A DNA stretch of 64,000 nt from Angiostrongylus vasorum. Taxonomy: Eukaryota; Nematoda; Chromadorea; Rhabditida; Metastrongylidae. Under the pieces are notes generated by a model. That model was given only the letters and a program-made list of their open reading frames with translations, did no database searches and was not told the origin of the DNA. Numbering within the stretch: position 1 is the stretch's first letter; every line of letters starts with the position of its first letter. The position numbers and the translations under genes are program-made. Location of the stretch: positions 2,402,001 through 2,466,000 of the forward strand of contig JADANN010000202.1 in NCBI GenBank assembly GCA_018806985.1, read 5' to 3'. Shown here one piece after another: positions 32,286 to 43,200 of this stretch.

Positions 32286-33450
32286 ATGTACCAGCAAAAA
32301 TACTTTCGACTTGTGATGGAAGCGTTGTCACTAAGACAAAAGATTGTCTTAGCTACACAGCAAATCAACTTTCTCCGCCGCTGTTTTCAACGTCGAGTCG
32401 TGCCAAAGTTTAGTAAAAGAAAGCGACTTCACGAGATATGCGGTCTACCAGAGGGCAGCCAACAAGTACGAGGCATCGAAATGGAACTACTTCGAGCTGC
32501 ACTACGAAGCAAGCAGAACGAGATGTTTGCCAGAATGAAGAAGTGTGCGACAAAGGAACATTTTTTGTGCTTTGTATTTGGAGGATCGCCTTTGGACAAG
32601 AATAGTTGGTAGGTCAATATTGATATGCGATTTTACTAGGTCTAATGCCAAAATAACCTTACAACGAAAATTCGAAAATCTTTAGGGTAATTCACATGTC
32701 TCAGCTTCAAGAAAATTCTACCGCAAACAAATTCTTCACGGTTCTGATAATAGTCAAAATAGGGTTGATAATGCACCAAGTAAAATCTAGGGTCACCGTG
32801 ATTGGGGAGCATAAATACCTGAGAGTGCGCGTTCGCTATTAGAATTGGGCCCAAGCTTTGCACCATCACAGCCCATTTCTAAAACGACCCTGCGTAGGAT
32901 AGCATGTAACCTTTATGAGCTTCAAAATCGACTCCGCTATCAAGCCAAACAAGAAGCACAAATAGAGATAAAAAATCAAGAGGCGGCGTCACTACCACCA
33001 TCTCCTTTCCCTAAGACGTTTTTTAGACAGCAAGACCCTAACGATGGAGTTGACAAAATTCCGCATGTTTTCGGACGGCGTTCTCAAAACCCTTGATCAT
33101 TACCGCGATAGAAAGTTTATCTCTAACCTTACAGCCGCACAAAAAATGTGGCATGTGAGAAATTAGAGAATTAATAAACTCAAAAAACAATAAGATTGTC
33201 TGTTAGTGATAAGGGGGAGAGTTCGTAGTTATTCCTCGCCAGCTGGATGTTGAGAAAACAGAGGAACATCTTAGTGATGCTACCCTCTATCGCCCATCCT
33301 CTGAAAAAGGAATACAAAAAGTCAATACCGAAAGCTAAACAATCAATGGGTCAGTGTGGCAAAGGCTGCAGGTTTAAAACCATCGGTTATTTCGCACTTT
33401 AAAAGTCGATAAACCAACATGTCCCATCCTATACCTCCTTATTAAAACAC
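32286..33450 (+). pseudogene. PLE N-terminal coding region, with a possible intron
   Basis: 32286-32612 reads INFLRRCFQRRVVPKFSKRK, LHEICGLPEGSQQVR and ALRSKQNEMF, and ends LDKNSW before TAG. Coding resumes near 32830 with SLLELGPSFAPSQPISKTT and RIACNLYELQNRLRYQA, the conserved block before PLE RT. The 200 bp between start TTG/GTAGGT and contain AG acceptors, so an intron is possible; PLEs are known to keep introns. From 33097 to 33450 the frame is scrambled. Confidence 0.6.
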
Positions 33451-33455
33451 ATAAG

Positions 33456-34347
33456 TTGGTATCACCTGATGATCTTGCGTCAACCAATCCGTCATCATTT
33501 GAGGTTAGACTCATCATCAGCTGTGTAGACGGGCCAACGCATAGAATAACCTGGTTTTTAAGTCTAACACTTACCCAGTTGCTTAACCACATTCCAGCTC
33601 ACCTCACAAACACCCAAATGTTCCTAGAACGTCTACGTAACGCGTATCCTAATAACGCGTATGTGATGGAGTCCTTCGACGTTACCGCGCTGTACACCAA
33701 CGTATCGAATGACTCCGCAATGCACGCCATCTTCGAACTTCTTGTTGAACATGAAGGAAGAATAAATATGCATGACTCGTCCATCCAGCAGCTAATGGCT
33801 CTCCTAAAGGAGTGCCTAAATTGCTCGATTTTCAGACGGTCTGGGAAATATTTCGCGCAAATAGGGTGGATTGGCAATGGGACAGCGACTAGCACCAAGC
33901 CTTGCCATTGTGTTTATGTCTAAGATAGAAGCCCCTGCTCTCGATCTCCGGCCACTACTCCACTGCAGATATGTAGATGATTGTTTTGTCATTTTCTCTA
34001 CGCTGGAGGAGATGGACAAATGCTTTGAATTATTGAACGAGCAGTCTGAGTACATTAAGTTCACCCGGGAGAAACCAAGAAAAAACTGGCTTCCGTTTTT
34101 AAACGTCCAAATAGACCTATCAAGTAGCTGTTACCTGACAAAGTGGTACCGAAAGCCAAGTAATAAGAACATCCTCGTTCATTTCCTTTCTTCCCACCCT
34201 TCACACACAAAGAGGGCGCTTGTGAGAAACATGTTTCGAACAGCCACCTCTGTGTGCACAACCAGGGAACTAAAGGGAAGAATCGCGCGACTTGGCTCGG
34301 CAAATAGCCATCTCCAATGGCTACGAAATAGTAACCCCACGAGATAA
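33456..34347 (+). pseudogene. PLE reverse transcriptase
   Basis: SFEVRLIISCVDGPT, VMESFDVTALYTNVSNDSAM and [16 protein letters not shown] in one frame (33456-33923), then GNG/AMGQRLAPSLAIVFMSKIE, LHCRYVDDCFVIFSTLEEM and KFTREKPRKNWLPFLNV in the next (33871-34347). The catalytic YVDD is intact. One frameshift near 33880 separates the halves. Confidence 0.88.
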
Positions 34348-34900
34348 GTTTAGAAGGAGAGCGACGCGCCCAAGCGAAACAGTTGGCCAAAAGAAAGTCC
34401 CGTTTATGTTGCCCTTTATTAGCGATGAAGTAAGCGTAGCTATTAAACGATGCTTAAGAAGGGCAGGTCTAGAGGAATCGGTAGCGATAGTTGAAATATA
34501 ACCGGCTATTCTACGTCGTCAGTTAGTTCGTAACCGCCTGTATGACCGTCTATGCGAAACAACAAATTGCGTAACTTGCTCTCACAGCAGGGACGGTGAT
34601 TGCATGAGTTCAGGTACGATATACCTGATCTCTTGTAATAATTGCGGAGATGAATATATTGGCGAAACGGACAGACCTTTGTGTATCCGTTTAAAAAGAA
34701 CACCTAGATGGCAAACGAAAACTAAGGCAAAGTACCCCCCTAGGCACGCATAGGATATAAAAGCATAGCAGAGACGATTTTGAAGTAAGAGTCAATATCC
34801 TCGCGCAGGAGACTAAAACACCAGCGTGAAAACTTCTTGAGGCTTTTTTCAATAAAGTGCCAAAAACCCTACAATGAATAGCAGGGATGAATGCCCAGAA
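34348..34900 (+). pseudogene. PLE GIY-YIG nuclease region
   Basis: MLPFISDEVSVAIKRCLRRA, a stop in place of the usual Ser after [18 protein letters not shown], then DCMSSGTIYLISCNNCGDE and YIGETDRPLCIRLK. Compared with the minus copy, G of TGRP is D and a base insertion follows RLK, so the C-terminal nuclease half is out of frame. Confidence 0.82.
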
Positions 34901-35139
34901 GTCATACATAACCTAACCCCCGTATGTTCGCATCAATTTCTGATGTGGGATGGTTCAGTCATCAACGATATGCGACTATAATCAGCTGTTTTAATCTTCC
35001 TCATTGGAAGTCACGTAAAAAGTGGTGAATTTTTTTCGAAAAGCTGTTCACTATGTAATTACCATAGAGTTTTTTCGACTTTTTGTAAGTGTCATTGAAG
35101 CGTTTGGCCTAGTAAATTGTATGTCAGTATACCCTTCCA

Positions 35140-35175
35140 GGCTCTGAAGAAGGCGATACTGCCGAAACGTCAGCT
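35140..35175 (+). ncRNA. Hammerhead-ribozyme-like motif, downstream direct copy
   Basis: Same sequence as at 32110: GGCT, CTGAAGA, GGC-GATACT-GCC, GAAACGTC, AGCT. With the upstream copy it brackets a 3030-nt unit. Confidence 0.68.
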
Positions 35176-35709
35176 ACTGTTGTATTGTATTGTGTTTTTT
35201 CTATGGAAGTAAATGTATGCTGTTTAACAACCTCGCGATTGCTGAACAAGAAAACGACGCATTCATATTCCAATGCCGAGGTTAATAGAAAGTCGATCCT
35301 GGGAACTCGACGGAGTATTCCAATGAAAAGCGAATAAGGCGGACAGGAACCAATGAATATTGAGTTATAAATATATTGAATAAATCTTTTCTTTGACAAC
35401 TTGTTGTCTGCTCAAGAAGAGAACGCTGACTTATTGACGACACATTTGGTGATCCCATTGTTTCCAGCTGGATGAATTCCTGCTTTCAGAGTCGCTTCGT
35501 TGTGGAAATACTAGCCTCGAGGGGGAACAAGACGAGCTCGCATCGTCTTCGGCGTGTTAGGTTGCCGCCGGGCATTGCGAGACGCCAAGAATAAGAGGCG
35601 ATGTTATGGGCGTGTCATCAAAATTGGGACACATCGTGTGCGATTCGGTCATTACTTGCGATTGGGTTGTCATTTATTGAATTGAAGTATGTTTGCTCAA
35701 CATGAGTGA

Positions 35710-35726
35710 GTAAGTTTTGTTCAGTA
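35710..35726 (+). promoter_or_regulatory. Probable trans-splice (spliced-leader) acceptor
   Basis: TAAGTTTTGTTCAG ends 2 bases before an ATG that opens a 59-codon exon. Nematode mRNAs often receive a spliced leader just before the start codon. The site could also be an ordinary intron acceptor. Confidence 0.4.
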
Positions 35727-38700
35727 ATGACAGATTTGTTCACTACAGAAAAAATTTCTGTTGAAAATGAACCACCTATTTGGTTGCGTCAAGTGTTTAA
35801 CTTGATTCTTTTCAAAAAACGGATCATATTTTGGTGTGTTCTTCTAGGACTGGCAGTCTCTTCGAACGCAACGAAATTTTGTTTTAAAATCACCTACTAT
35901 AAGGTTTGTGGATTCCAAGAGATGAGAATTTGATTATTTTAGAATAAGAAAGGTTGAATCATGTTCACAGACTACTGTAGATGTTGATGTTTTGCACTCA
36001 AATCAATGGTTTTTATCATAGTTAGGGGTACGGTAATTTAAAGTTGAAAGCTGCCATCATTTCCGTCCTATATGAGTCGCAATAAAATAGCGACTATTAG
36101 AAATCGCTTGAAAAACATTAAAACATATTTGACATGATTTTCAATGAACTCACACCGCTGTATGACATTTTGGCGTTTTACCCTTTGACGAGGTGCCCTG
36201 AATAAAAAAAACAAAGTACGGTTTTATTCCAGAATCAAGCCTTCATTCGTGTTATGATTGGTCCTCTCTGTGAAATGGAAATCACCAGTCTGATACGCAT
36301 TGTATATTTATGATCGAACTATAGCATTCCCCAAATGCTTGCCATTGTTACATGTTATCGTATGCTCCTATAGTAGTGAACACATCCACAGTTCCTCATA
36401 TCACTTAGCAATCTTAGAGTTTGTGGATGTTTTCACCTCATTCTGAGGAACTTTAGTTGCAACAAACAGTCTTTATTATGCCGCCTTGTCTCCACGCGTA
36501 CAGGAACAGGAATGGCAAGAAGTTGTTTAGGAGTGCTGTCTGGCTCTGTAGAATCTGGTCAGGGAGAGACGAGGAAACGATAGTCGGCGAATGTTCTCAG
36601 GGAAAAAATCTGCGCCTATGCCAAAACACTGCTCCCTACACAAGGGGTTTAAATGGCCTCGTGAGTCGCTGTTCTGCAGGTTTCGTTAGGGCCATTATGA
36701 TCCTCCTATTTTTCTTACGTGTTACATTATGTAGATGATCCATATTGTTAACTCTTATGACACGTGATCACTGTTGTATATTAACCTCATTCTGCAGCCA
36801 TGTACTTCTTAACTTCTTAAACCCATTTGTGCGGTCATCACAAGTCAGTGTTATTACAAGCCAACATGTATTCCTTAACACGAGAACCTCATCACAGTGT
36901 CATTACAAGCTTACATGTACTCCTTAACATGTTAACGGCGGCCGAACGATATCACGAGCTTACACATGGTGTCTAACCTTATCGTATTTTCATTACAAGT
37001 CAGGTATTACAGCCTCACATCAGTCGTCTGATGTGAGTACCTCTTAGTACAGCTATTGATGTAATCTACATCATACATGCACATCGCATTGCTGCACCAC
37101 CCTGTGGCAAAGCTATTCTCTCACCTAGAAGCATCTTCTTACGAACCAGTCTTACCCCCACTTGTTGACGATGTTATTAGGTTGGTACAGATGAAATGGC
37201 CGATTTTATTGTTTGAAATGACCGCGTAATTTTTTCAAGTAAAAAAATTTGCTTTTTGTGTGTGTTTAGTATACATTTTTGAAGCAATACGTCTTCTCCT
37301 TCCATAGTATTCGTTTTCCCGAAAAGTTAATTTTTTAGCATTTTAGTAGGTTTTAACTTTAGTATGAATCAATACGACAATCGTGTTTTTTGTCCGACTG
37401 AAAGAGTAGATCTAATGCCGCAGCAGGAGCTCGGAATATCATCAACTTTATGGTGAAGGCAGTGTTGGTGAATTCCGATCTAGTGATTTCGACCTCGAAG
37501 TTAAAGAAGGCTGCGGACGACCCAGTGAACTCGACGGCGCCCAATTGAAGGCACTAGTGGAAGCAAACACGCGAACAACTGTTCGAGAGCTTGTAGAACA
37601 GCTTGGTGTGAGCGTAGAAACAATTTCCATTCACTTCAATCGCACATGAAAGACAAAAAACTCGACAAGTGGGTACCGCACGAATTAAACGACGTTTTGA
37701 AGGTTCGTTTGCTCTTCTTCTGTGAGGATCGAATTGTGACGTGTGATAAGAAATGGATTCTGTACGATAGTCAACGATGTTGAGGTCAGTAGTTGGATTG
37801 CGATCAGGCTCCGCAGCACTTCCCAAGGCCGAAATTGCCCAAAAAAACGTCATGGTGATTATTTGGTGGCTTGCAGCCGGGCTGATTGATCACAGCTTGT
37901 TGAATCCAGGCGAAACGATTACGGCAGTGAAATGTTGCCAATAAATCAACGAAATGCACCGTAAACACCAACAACAACAACCAGCATTAGTCAACAGAAA
38001 AGTCCTTCTTCACGAAAACTTCCGGCCTCACGTTGCGGAACCAGCGCTGCAGAGGTCGAATGAGTTAGGCTACGAAACTTTGCCTCATCCGCCGTATTCA
38101 TCAGACCTCCTACCGACCCTTACTTCTTCAAGCACCATGACAACTTCCTGTGCGAGAAATCCGTAACCAACCACGATGAGGCAAAAAACTGGCTTCCCAG
38201 AAATTTCATGCAACTGGAATGGTCCTGTTTGAAGCAAGTTTATGATATTTTAAACAATATAGTAAAAACGCTCATTTATTTCGGAACAACCTAGTAGTTT
38301 GCTGACGAAGAAACTACAATAGTAAGAAAAATAAATTTAGAAAGAAGAATTCTTTAATGGAGAGCTGGAGCAGGAAAGAACAGTAACTTACTGCTCCATC
38401 AGCTCGGATCGATAGATTTAGTGGAGTTCTTAACCTGACCATAGCAGAAAACAGTGAAGTTGAAAATGGAAGTCACTGAGTTTTCCTCGGGTGCTAAAGC
38501 GCTGTTATCTCAACGGATAATATCCAGCAATATCTAAGTAATTACAAACTCAATAAAAATCCATACTAAGAGTGTGTTCATCGATAGGCTGATTGTCTGA
38601 TCAGCTTTCTTTCTGTTCGAAAGATTCAACCTATGCATTGAATCCGAGCAGTTCCTGTATTCAATGTTTCCCTATCCATTAAGGCAGTAGTTCATTCATA

Positions 38701-40212
38701 ATGCTAAACGTGTAGCTAGTAATATTAATGCTAGAAAATTGCTATTCGTCCTTCCATAAAACAGTTTGTTAGTGAACTTTGTTAAGCCCAGGAAGGCAAG
38801 GAGTATCGAATTTTTGCTATGAAACGCTTCATCGTTACTGCTCTTGATGAGAAAGTTGACGCAGGTAGCTTGCTAAACTTCATTAGGTATAGGTTCGTGG
38901 GTCGCTGGATGGAAGCTCCTTATAAGATTGGCGTACGAGGCCCGTACTACATCACAGCTCAACATAGGGGACACATTACTCTAACCGAGTCCATTTATGC
39001 GAAGTGAGTTCAAGTAAGGTAGCTCACCAATATGCTTGATTTATGCTCAACAATGGGCAGCACGCTACTTTGTTCTCTGAAGATTATTGAAAAACAGCCT
39101 AGGACAAGTTTTTTCTGTAAGTAACAGAACAAAAACAAAGATTTTGAGGTTGAAATATACAGTCACTTAGAAATGCATCGAAGTGATTGCGTTTTAGTGG
39201 TGACGTCGCCGACCTGCCAGTGAATTCGAGCTCCATAGCTACGAACATTTCTTGGCAGCCAACCAGTAGATAGGCTAAAGCGTTAACGCTCAGTAATGAA
39301 CTGTTCAAAGACAATAATCAACTAGCTAGTTAGTGATGCACAAGTTCTAAAATTATTTCAAATGTGAGATTAGAATTCTGCTCTCGCGCTTTTCTAAACG
39401 TTGAGATGGAAACTTTCCATTTGGCTTTTCACCGTTTTCTGAGAAGAAAAGACATGTAAGTGTTGAAAGACAACATGGTAGATCGATGAATTCGAACCTT
39501 TGCGTTTGAAACCTCTGCTTCTGAGAAGTTTGAAAACTTTTTACTTAATTTAACGGCATGTTAGACTGGCTAGTACCATTATTGTTATTGTGTTAGTATA
39601 ACTACTACTAATTAGATGTATTCATTAATACCGTTGTTCTTATTATTGTATTGGCTTCTATCATCCTTCAGTACTCATGGAGTAAATAAGCTTAAGAAGG
39701 CCGATGAATTATCACAATATTTGCAATGATTCACAAGTTTGTTTCTGTAGAGACTTACGATTTGGTAAATAGAAGCGAGAGAAATACTAGCATGACGACC
39801 AACGCTTAGCAACATATCGTGTTAGAGTGTGTAGATTTACACCTGCTTGGAGAACATTTGTAGCTTCCAATGATTTTATCCAGAGATTTTAAAGTTAAAA
39901 AGTTCGGAGGAGCAATTATGACAGTGGCAGTTATGCCAGTCGTTGCATGGACGGTCCAACCTACCCTAGCTCAAGTTTGATCTCAGAACAGACCTATCTA
40001 TCTTTACATCAGCAAAGAAATTGGTTCAAGACGTTTATTGATAACACTGCTCACTCCACTCTAGGTGGGAACGTCCTAGCACGGCTGTATTGGGTGTACA
40101 GCGAGAACTGACTCGTCCAGTCTTCAACGATATTCGTGACGAAGACGAAAAAAATGCTTATCTAGTAACCAAACCTATTCACAAGGGAAAAAAAGTTCGA
40201 AGGCTTCTGTAG
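35727..40212 (+). CDS. Unrecognised 178-aa single-pass membrane protein (3 exons)
   Basis: Exons 35727-35903, 38792-39003 and 40065-40212 join in phases 0 and 2 into one 537-nt frame. Residues 1-30 are acidic/polar (MTDLFTTEKISVENEPPIW), about 33-50 form one hydrophobic segment (IIFWCVLLGLAVSS) preceded by FKK, and the remaining 128 residues are soluble-looking and basic at the end (HKGKKVRRLL). Exon 2 holds EYRIFAMKRFIVTALDE, YRFVGRWMEAPYKIG and GPYYITAQHRGHIT; exon 3 holds WERPSTAVLGVQRELTRPVF. Donors AAG/GTTTGT and AA/GTGAGT and acceptors AGCCCAG and CTCTAG are acceptable. A type II or organelle-inner-membrane topology is possible; no family was recognised. Exon 1 is the least certain link. 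Confidence 0.55.
37177..38294 (+). mobile_element. Full-length mariner transposon (dead)
   Basis: Imperfect ~29-bp inverted ends: TTAGGTTGGTACAGATGAAA at the left and, inverted, CTAGGTTGTTCCGAAATAAA at the right, flanked by TA on both sides (37175-37176, 38295-38296). The transposase is broken but follows mariner order: ELDGAQLKALVEANTR-like N-terminal helix-turn-helix region, [47 protein letters not shown] and HPPYSSDLLP. It is 1118 bp. It sits in the first intron of the unknown membrane-protein gene. Confidence 0.88.
38792..39003 (+). CDS. Unknown membrane protein, exon 2
   Basis: Opens with EGKEYRIFAMKRF after a TTAAGCCCAG acceptor and ends SIYA+AA at a GTGAGT donor (phase 2). The balanced composition and clean boundaries make it a better exon than the surrounding chance frames. 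A GTATAGG inside (near 38886) could be an alternative donor. Confidence 0.6.
39368..39457. repeat. Unnamed dispersed repeat, copy 2
   Basis: Partner of 20536-20640, lying in the second intron of the unknown gene. Shared blocks: AGATTAGAA..CTCTCGC, CTTTCC, TCTGA(G/A)AAGAAAA. Confidence 0.5.
40065..40212 (+). CDS. Unknown membrane protein, last exon
   Basis: The first G completes a Lys codon from exon 2; then WERPSTAVLGVQRELTRPVF, NDIRDEDEKNAYLVTKP and IHKGKKVRRLL, stop TAG. The acceptor is TCCACTCTAG. The join with exon 2 is in phase. Confidence 0.6.
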
Positions 40213-41045
40213 ACACAACCTGATACGAGTGTTGTGGCTCCACGTAATAGTAGTAGTTCGTTATTAGTGGATGCATTTTGGTTGAAAGTTGTGAAACGTT
40301 AATATGTGTATTTGCACTCTATAGACATTATGTGATTCGTGCCGGCGTCGTTGTGTTGAGAAAAGGAGCGACCGTTAGAGTTCACACAAAAAGTGGGACG
40401 AATGCTTCCCATTCATTGTAAGAGACCATTGTTTTTTGTACCCTATACGTCATGTATGATTCTTGTATTCTTGTCAGCGTCTTTGTGCTGGAGAAAGGGG
40501 GGTTACTGTAAGAGGTCACATCAAAAAAATTAAAGGAATGCTTGCTATTAATTAAACTTCCTATTAAATCTATTAAATCTTCCGATTTGCCGCAATCTCA
40601 CAGAAGAGCATTGACATTTGGGTGTCATAGCGTTTCATTAGATCCTTAAACAAAAGCAAGGAAGGATTTTGTTCCAAAATCAATGCTTCAATCGAATTAA
40701 TGACTGTTCGGCAGAGTGAAGTGAGAGACAACAAACGGATGTAAAGAAGAGAACATACTGATTTGTGTTGAATCTTATACTAATTTCACAGGTGTTAGGT
40801 CTCTTTCTAGAATATCAGTCACACATACTATGCGGAAGCAAAATCCAGGGTCTTTATTGGGGAGGTCTACATCTTCACAATGTCGAAGAAGTTTTGACGC
40901 TTTTTTCAAGATGTTTGCAGACGTTACGTTTCTGGAGAAAATAGTTTTTTTCATGCATAGATGAAGCTGCTCGTTTCGGAATTCTTCTTAGTGAACAGGT
41001 GACTGGGATCCCGTTTTGAACAGGAGGAGATTCCTACCTAATATC
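40213..41045. other. Intergenic DNA
   Basis: The segments 40325-40440 and 40470-40560 are loosely similar (TTGTTGAGAAAAGG.GCGACCGTTAGAG / TTGTGCTGGAGAAAGGGGG), suggesting an old local duplication. No gene recognised. Confidence 0.35.
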
Positions 41046-41067
41046 AAAATAGTAGTGTCTCTTTCCT

Positions 41068-41452
41068 CCCAACGGTTTACTGCCTCATCGTGGCTGGGAG
41101 GTGTTCCTGGGTGTCGGACTGCGATTCACAGCGGGAGGATTCGTCCCCCGGCACGGTTTCCCAAACTGAGGAGTCCGGTGTTTCCATCAAGAAGCCTAGC
41201 TAAGAGTAAACCATTGCCAGGATCCACCACCGTCCTGGTATCAAAGTCGCATGGTGGCAGATCTCGCTCTGATCCACAAGGGCTGCAACTGCCGGTGGTG
41301 GTGAAGACCTGGGGCAGACTTTGGCCAGTGGCTAGGCTGACCTCGGGATTCCAAGGAACCACAATGGCTTAACGAGCAAATCCCCGATAAATGGTGATTA
41401 TGCTGGGGCCCGCACAACCAGTGAGGACGGGCCGTTCAAGTGTCAAGTGTCT
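41068..41452 (+). repeat. SINE-like repeat family D, complete copy
   Basis: Begins CAACGGTTTACTGCCTCATC, contains GGGAGGATTCGTCCCC (B-box-like, weak), CCAAGAAGC-type middle, GATCCACCACCGTCCTGGTA, GACCTCGGGATTCCAAGG and ends GCTGGGGCCCGCACAACCAG with GTGAGGACGGGCCGTTCAAG and a TCAAGTG tail. The last ~45 bp match the RTE end at 26.6 kb. Confidence 0.8.
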
Positions 41453-41461
41453 CCTTGCACA

Positions 41462-41520
41462 ATTGGTGCAGTGGATAATACGTGAGCCCCTGGAAAGGGT
41501 ATAAATAACAATAGGCAGTA
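41462..41520 (+). repeat. SINE family B, short internally deleted copy
   Basis: TTGGTGCAGTGGATAATACG, GAGCCCCTGGAAAGGGTA, then directly AATAGGCAGTAAATGG: the tRNA head of family B is joined to its 3' tail with the middle missing. It abuts the tail of the family D copy. Confidence 0.55.
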
Positions 41521-42890
41521 AATGGAAAGTAAACACTATATCCTTTCAATTTTGTACACACATATCTCATCTCATTGCAAAACGTCTTAACCGAAATAAA
41601 GAACTATTGAAATCTAACCATCTTTACTAAAGAGGTATATTCTTGTTTATTCAATCAGAGCCAGCTGGTAGACTTCCGGAGTACAGAAACCAGTCTCCTT
41701 TTCCATTTCGTTGTCGAGGTTTGCACTTAGAAAGGGAAGTTGTTCAACAAGCTAGGCTGAGTTCACTGCAACATAATGTTCTGTTCACACACGCTGATTT
41801 TGGCTGTTCGGCTTGCTGAAATTCCGTGTTTATTTTAAAACTGTTCAGTCAGGCTTTTTGAAGTCATAAAATTTAAAAATTGGATGCAAGAAATACAGTG
41901 TTTATCTACACACTTATTTATTTACATGACCCATATTTTCGCTATTTACATATCGTGTGGATCCGAGCACTTGTTTCATTCTGCTTCTTGTCCCTTTTTT
42001 CCTCATGAGCGAAGATTTTCAAACACGCAAGTGGATTCGACTGTAACTTTAAAAGCTACACCTATTCATCAAAGTCGTTCAATTGTGGTAGAGTCGGTTC
42101 CGTGTGAAATTGCCGATTAGCCCACTAGGATGTCCCTAGGTCTCCACCATATGCACTCGCCAGACTATGTGCATCGAAGAGAGAGATAGCTTTCCCTAGT
42201 CCTTCTCATTTTGAACTCCATTCGTGTCTTGCCTTGACCAGATATCATTAGACAACTTGTTCTGTTAGAAAAATTTTTTTGAAGTATCCATTAACAACCA
42301 GACGTGAGGATAGTTCAGGGATCGCAAGAATCACATAATATCTGAAATGTGCGATAAACGATAATCCTAAATTTCAACACTACCCAAGACCTCTCGTAAC
42401 AAAGTCGGATATTCGCAGTACGCCAAAAGCAGTGCCAAAGATCTACAAATTTTAAAAATCTAGGAAAAGTTCTTGATCCCTACCTTTTCGTTTAGTAATA
42501 ATATACCACTAATTGACTCAAAGCGGTCATAAATTTCACATGATCAGACTCTCATACACGTCAAGCAGGTTCTTAACGGTTGGGGTGTTGAAGAAGTCCA
42601 AACCTCCCTTCATCCTTGATCACTTAGGAACTATTTATTTGAGTTATTTTCGTTTCTAAAAAAGGCCGAACAGGCGAACGAATACTCTAACACATCAAAA
42701 TTTCATTCTATGACACTTGCAGAAAAATCTTTCTTAAACCTCTGTGCGTTTTTTTAAAATGACATCGATTGTAGATAACTCAGAGTAATCGAACTCTCCA
42801 GACTTAATGGCGCATTTGTAACAGCCTTATTTGAGAAGAAGGGTATTGCCATGTTGGAACACTTCCCGATTCTTAATTTTTTCAATAAAT
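41521..42890. other. Unassigned intergenic DNA
   Basis: A plus frame at 41884-42120 begins MQEIQCLSTHLFIYMTHIF and may be an exon or chance; no splice partners were found. No repeats recognised. Confidence 0.3.
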
Positions 42891-42894
42891 CAAA

Positions 42895-43200
42895 ATACCG
42901 GCTTTCTATAAACCTCAGCATAAATAGTTCATATATTTATTTATACAATCTTATAAACTGATGGAACTCCACTCGTAACAGCACGGCTCTGAGGAAGGCT
43001 GAAACTGCCGAAACCCCAGCCTTCGACGAACAACACCAACAGCAACGAGAACAACAACAACAACAACGACAACAACAAACAACGACGGCAACGACAAACA
43101 ACGACGACAACAACAAACAACGACAACGAAGACCTATATCAACCTTGCATCGGCTCAAAAAGATCAGTTTATAAGATCGTGCTAATAAATATATCCTATT
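42895..43200. mobile_element. PLE tail with a short inverted end fragment
   Basis: 42895-42960 is the outermost tail (GGCTTTCTATAAACCTCAGC, TATATTTATTTATACAATC) in minus orientation. 42961-43200 is a plus tail: GTAACAGCACGGCT, hammerhead-like remnant, a long AACAACAACGACAACAAC-type tract and the GATCAGTTTATAAGATCGTG end. The two meet within the tail, giving an inverted arrangement. Confidence 0.7.
42985..43020 (+). ncRNA. Hammerhead-ribozyme-like motif, inactivated
   Basis: GGCT, CTGAGGA, GGCTGAAACTGCC, GAAAC, then CCC in place of GTC, AGCC. Stem I still pairs, but the cleavage triplet and palindromic stem III are lost. Confidence 0.4.

Larger units (their letters stand above)
30809..35304 (+). 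mobile_element. Composite Penelope-like element with one inverted and two direct terminal copies
   Basis: Layout: minus-strand 5'-truncated copy (30809-31685), plus-strand tail copy (31686-32277), plus-strand body (32278 onward), plus-strand tail (34729-35304). ACTCGACGGAGTAT stands at both edges (30795-30808 and 35305-35318) and looks like a 14-bp target duplication, so the whole 4.5 kb was probably inserted as one unit. The two direct tails are near-identical, and their hammerhead-like motifs are 3030 bp apart. The coding body has several frame breaks. Confidence 0.85.

Noticed and set aside
32642..32869. Minus-strand 75-codon frame with NHGDPRFYLVHY
   Set aside because: It lies across the probable intron of the plus-strand PLE and has no splice support or relation to the phosphatase gene despite a superficial NHG motif.
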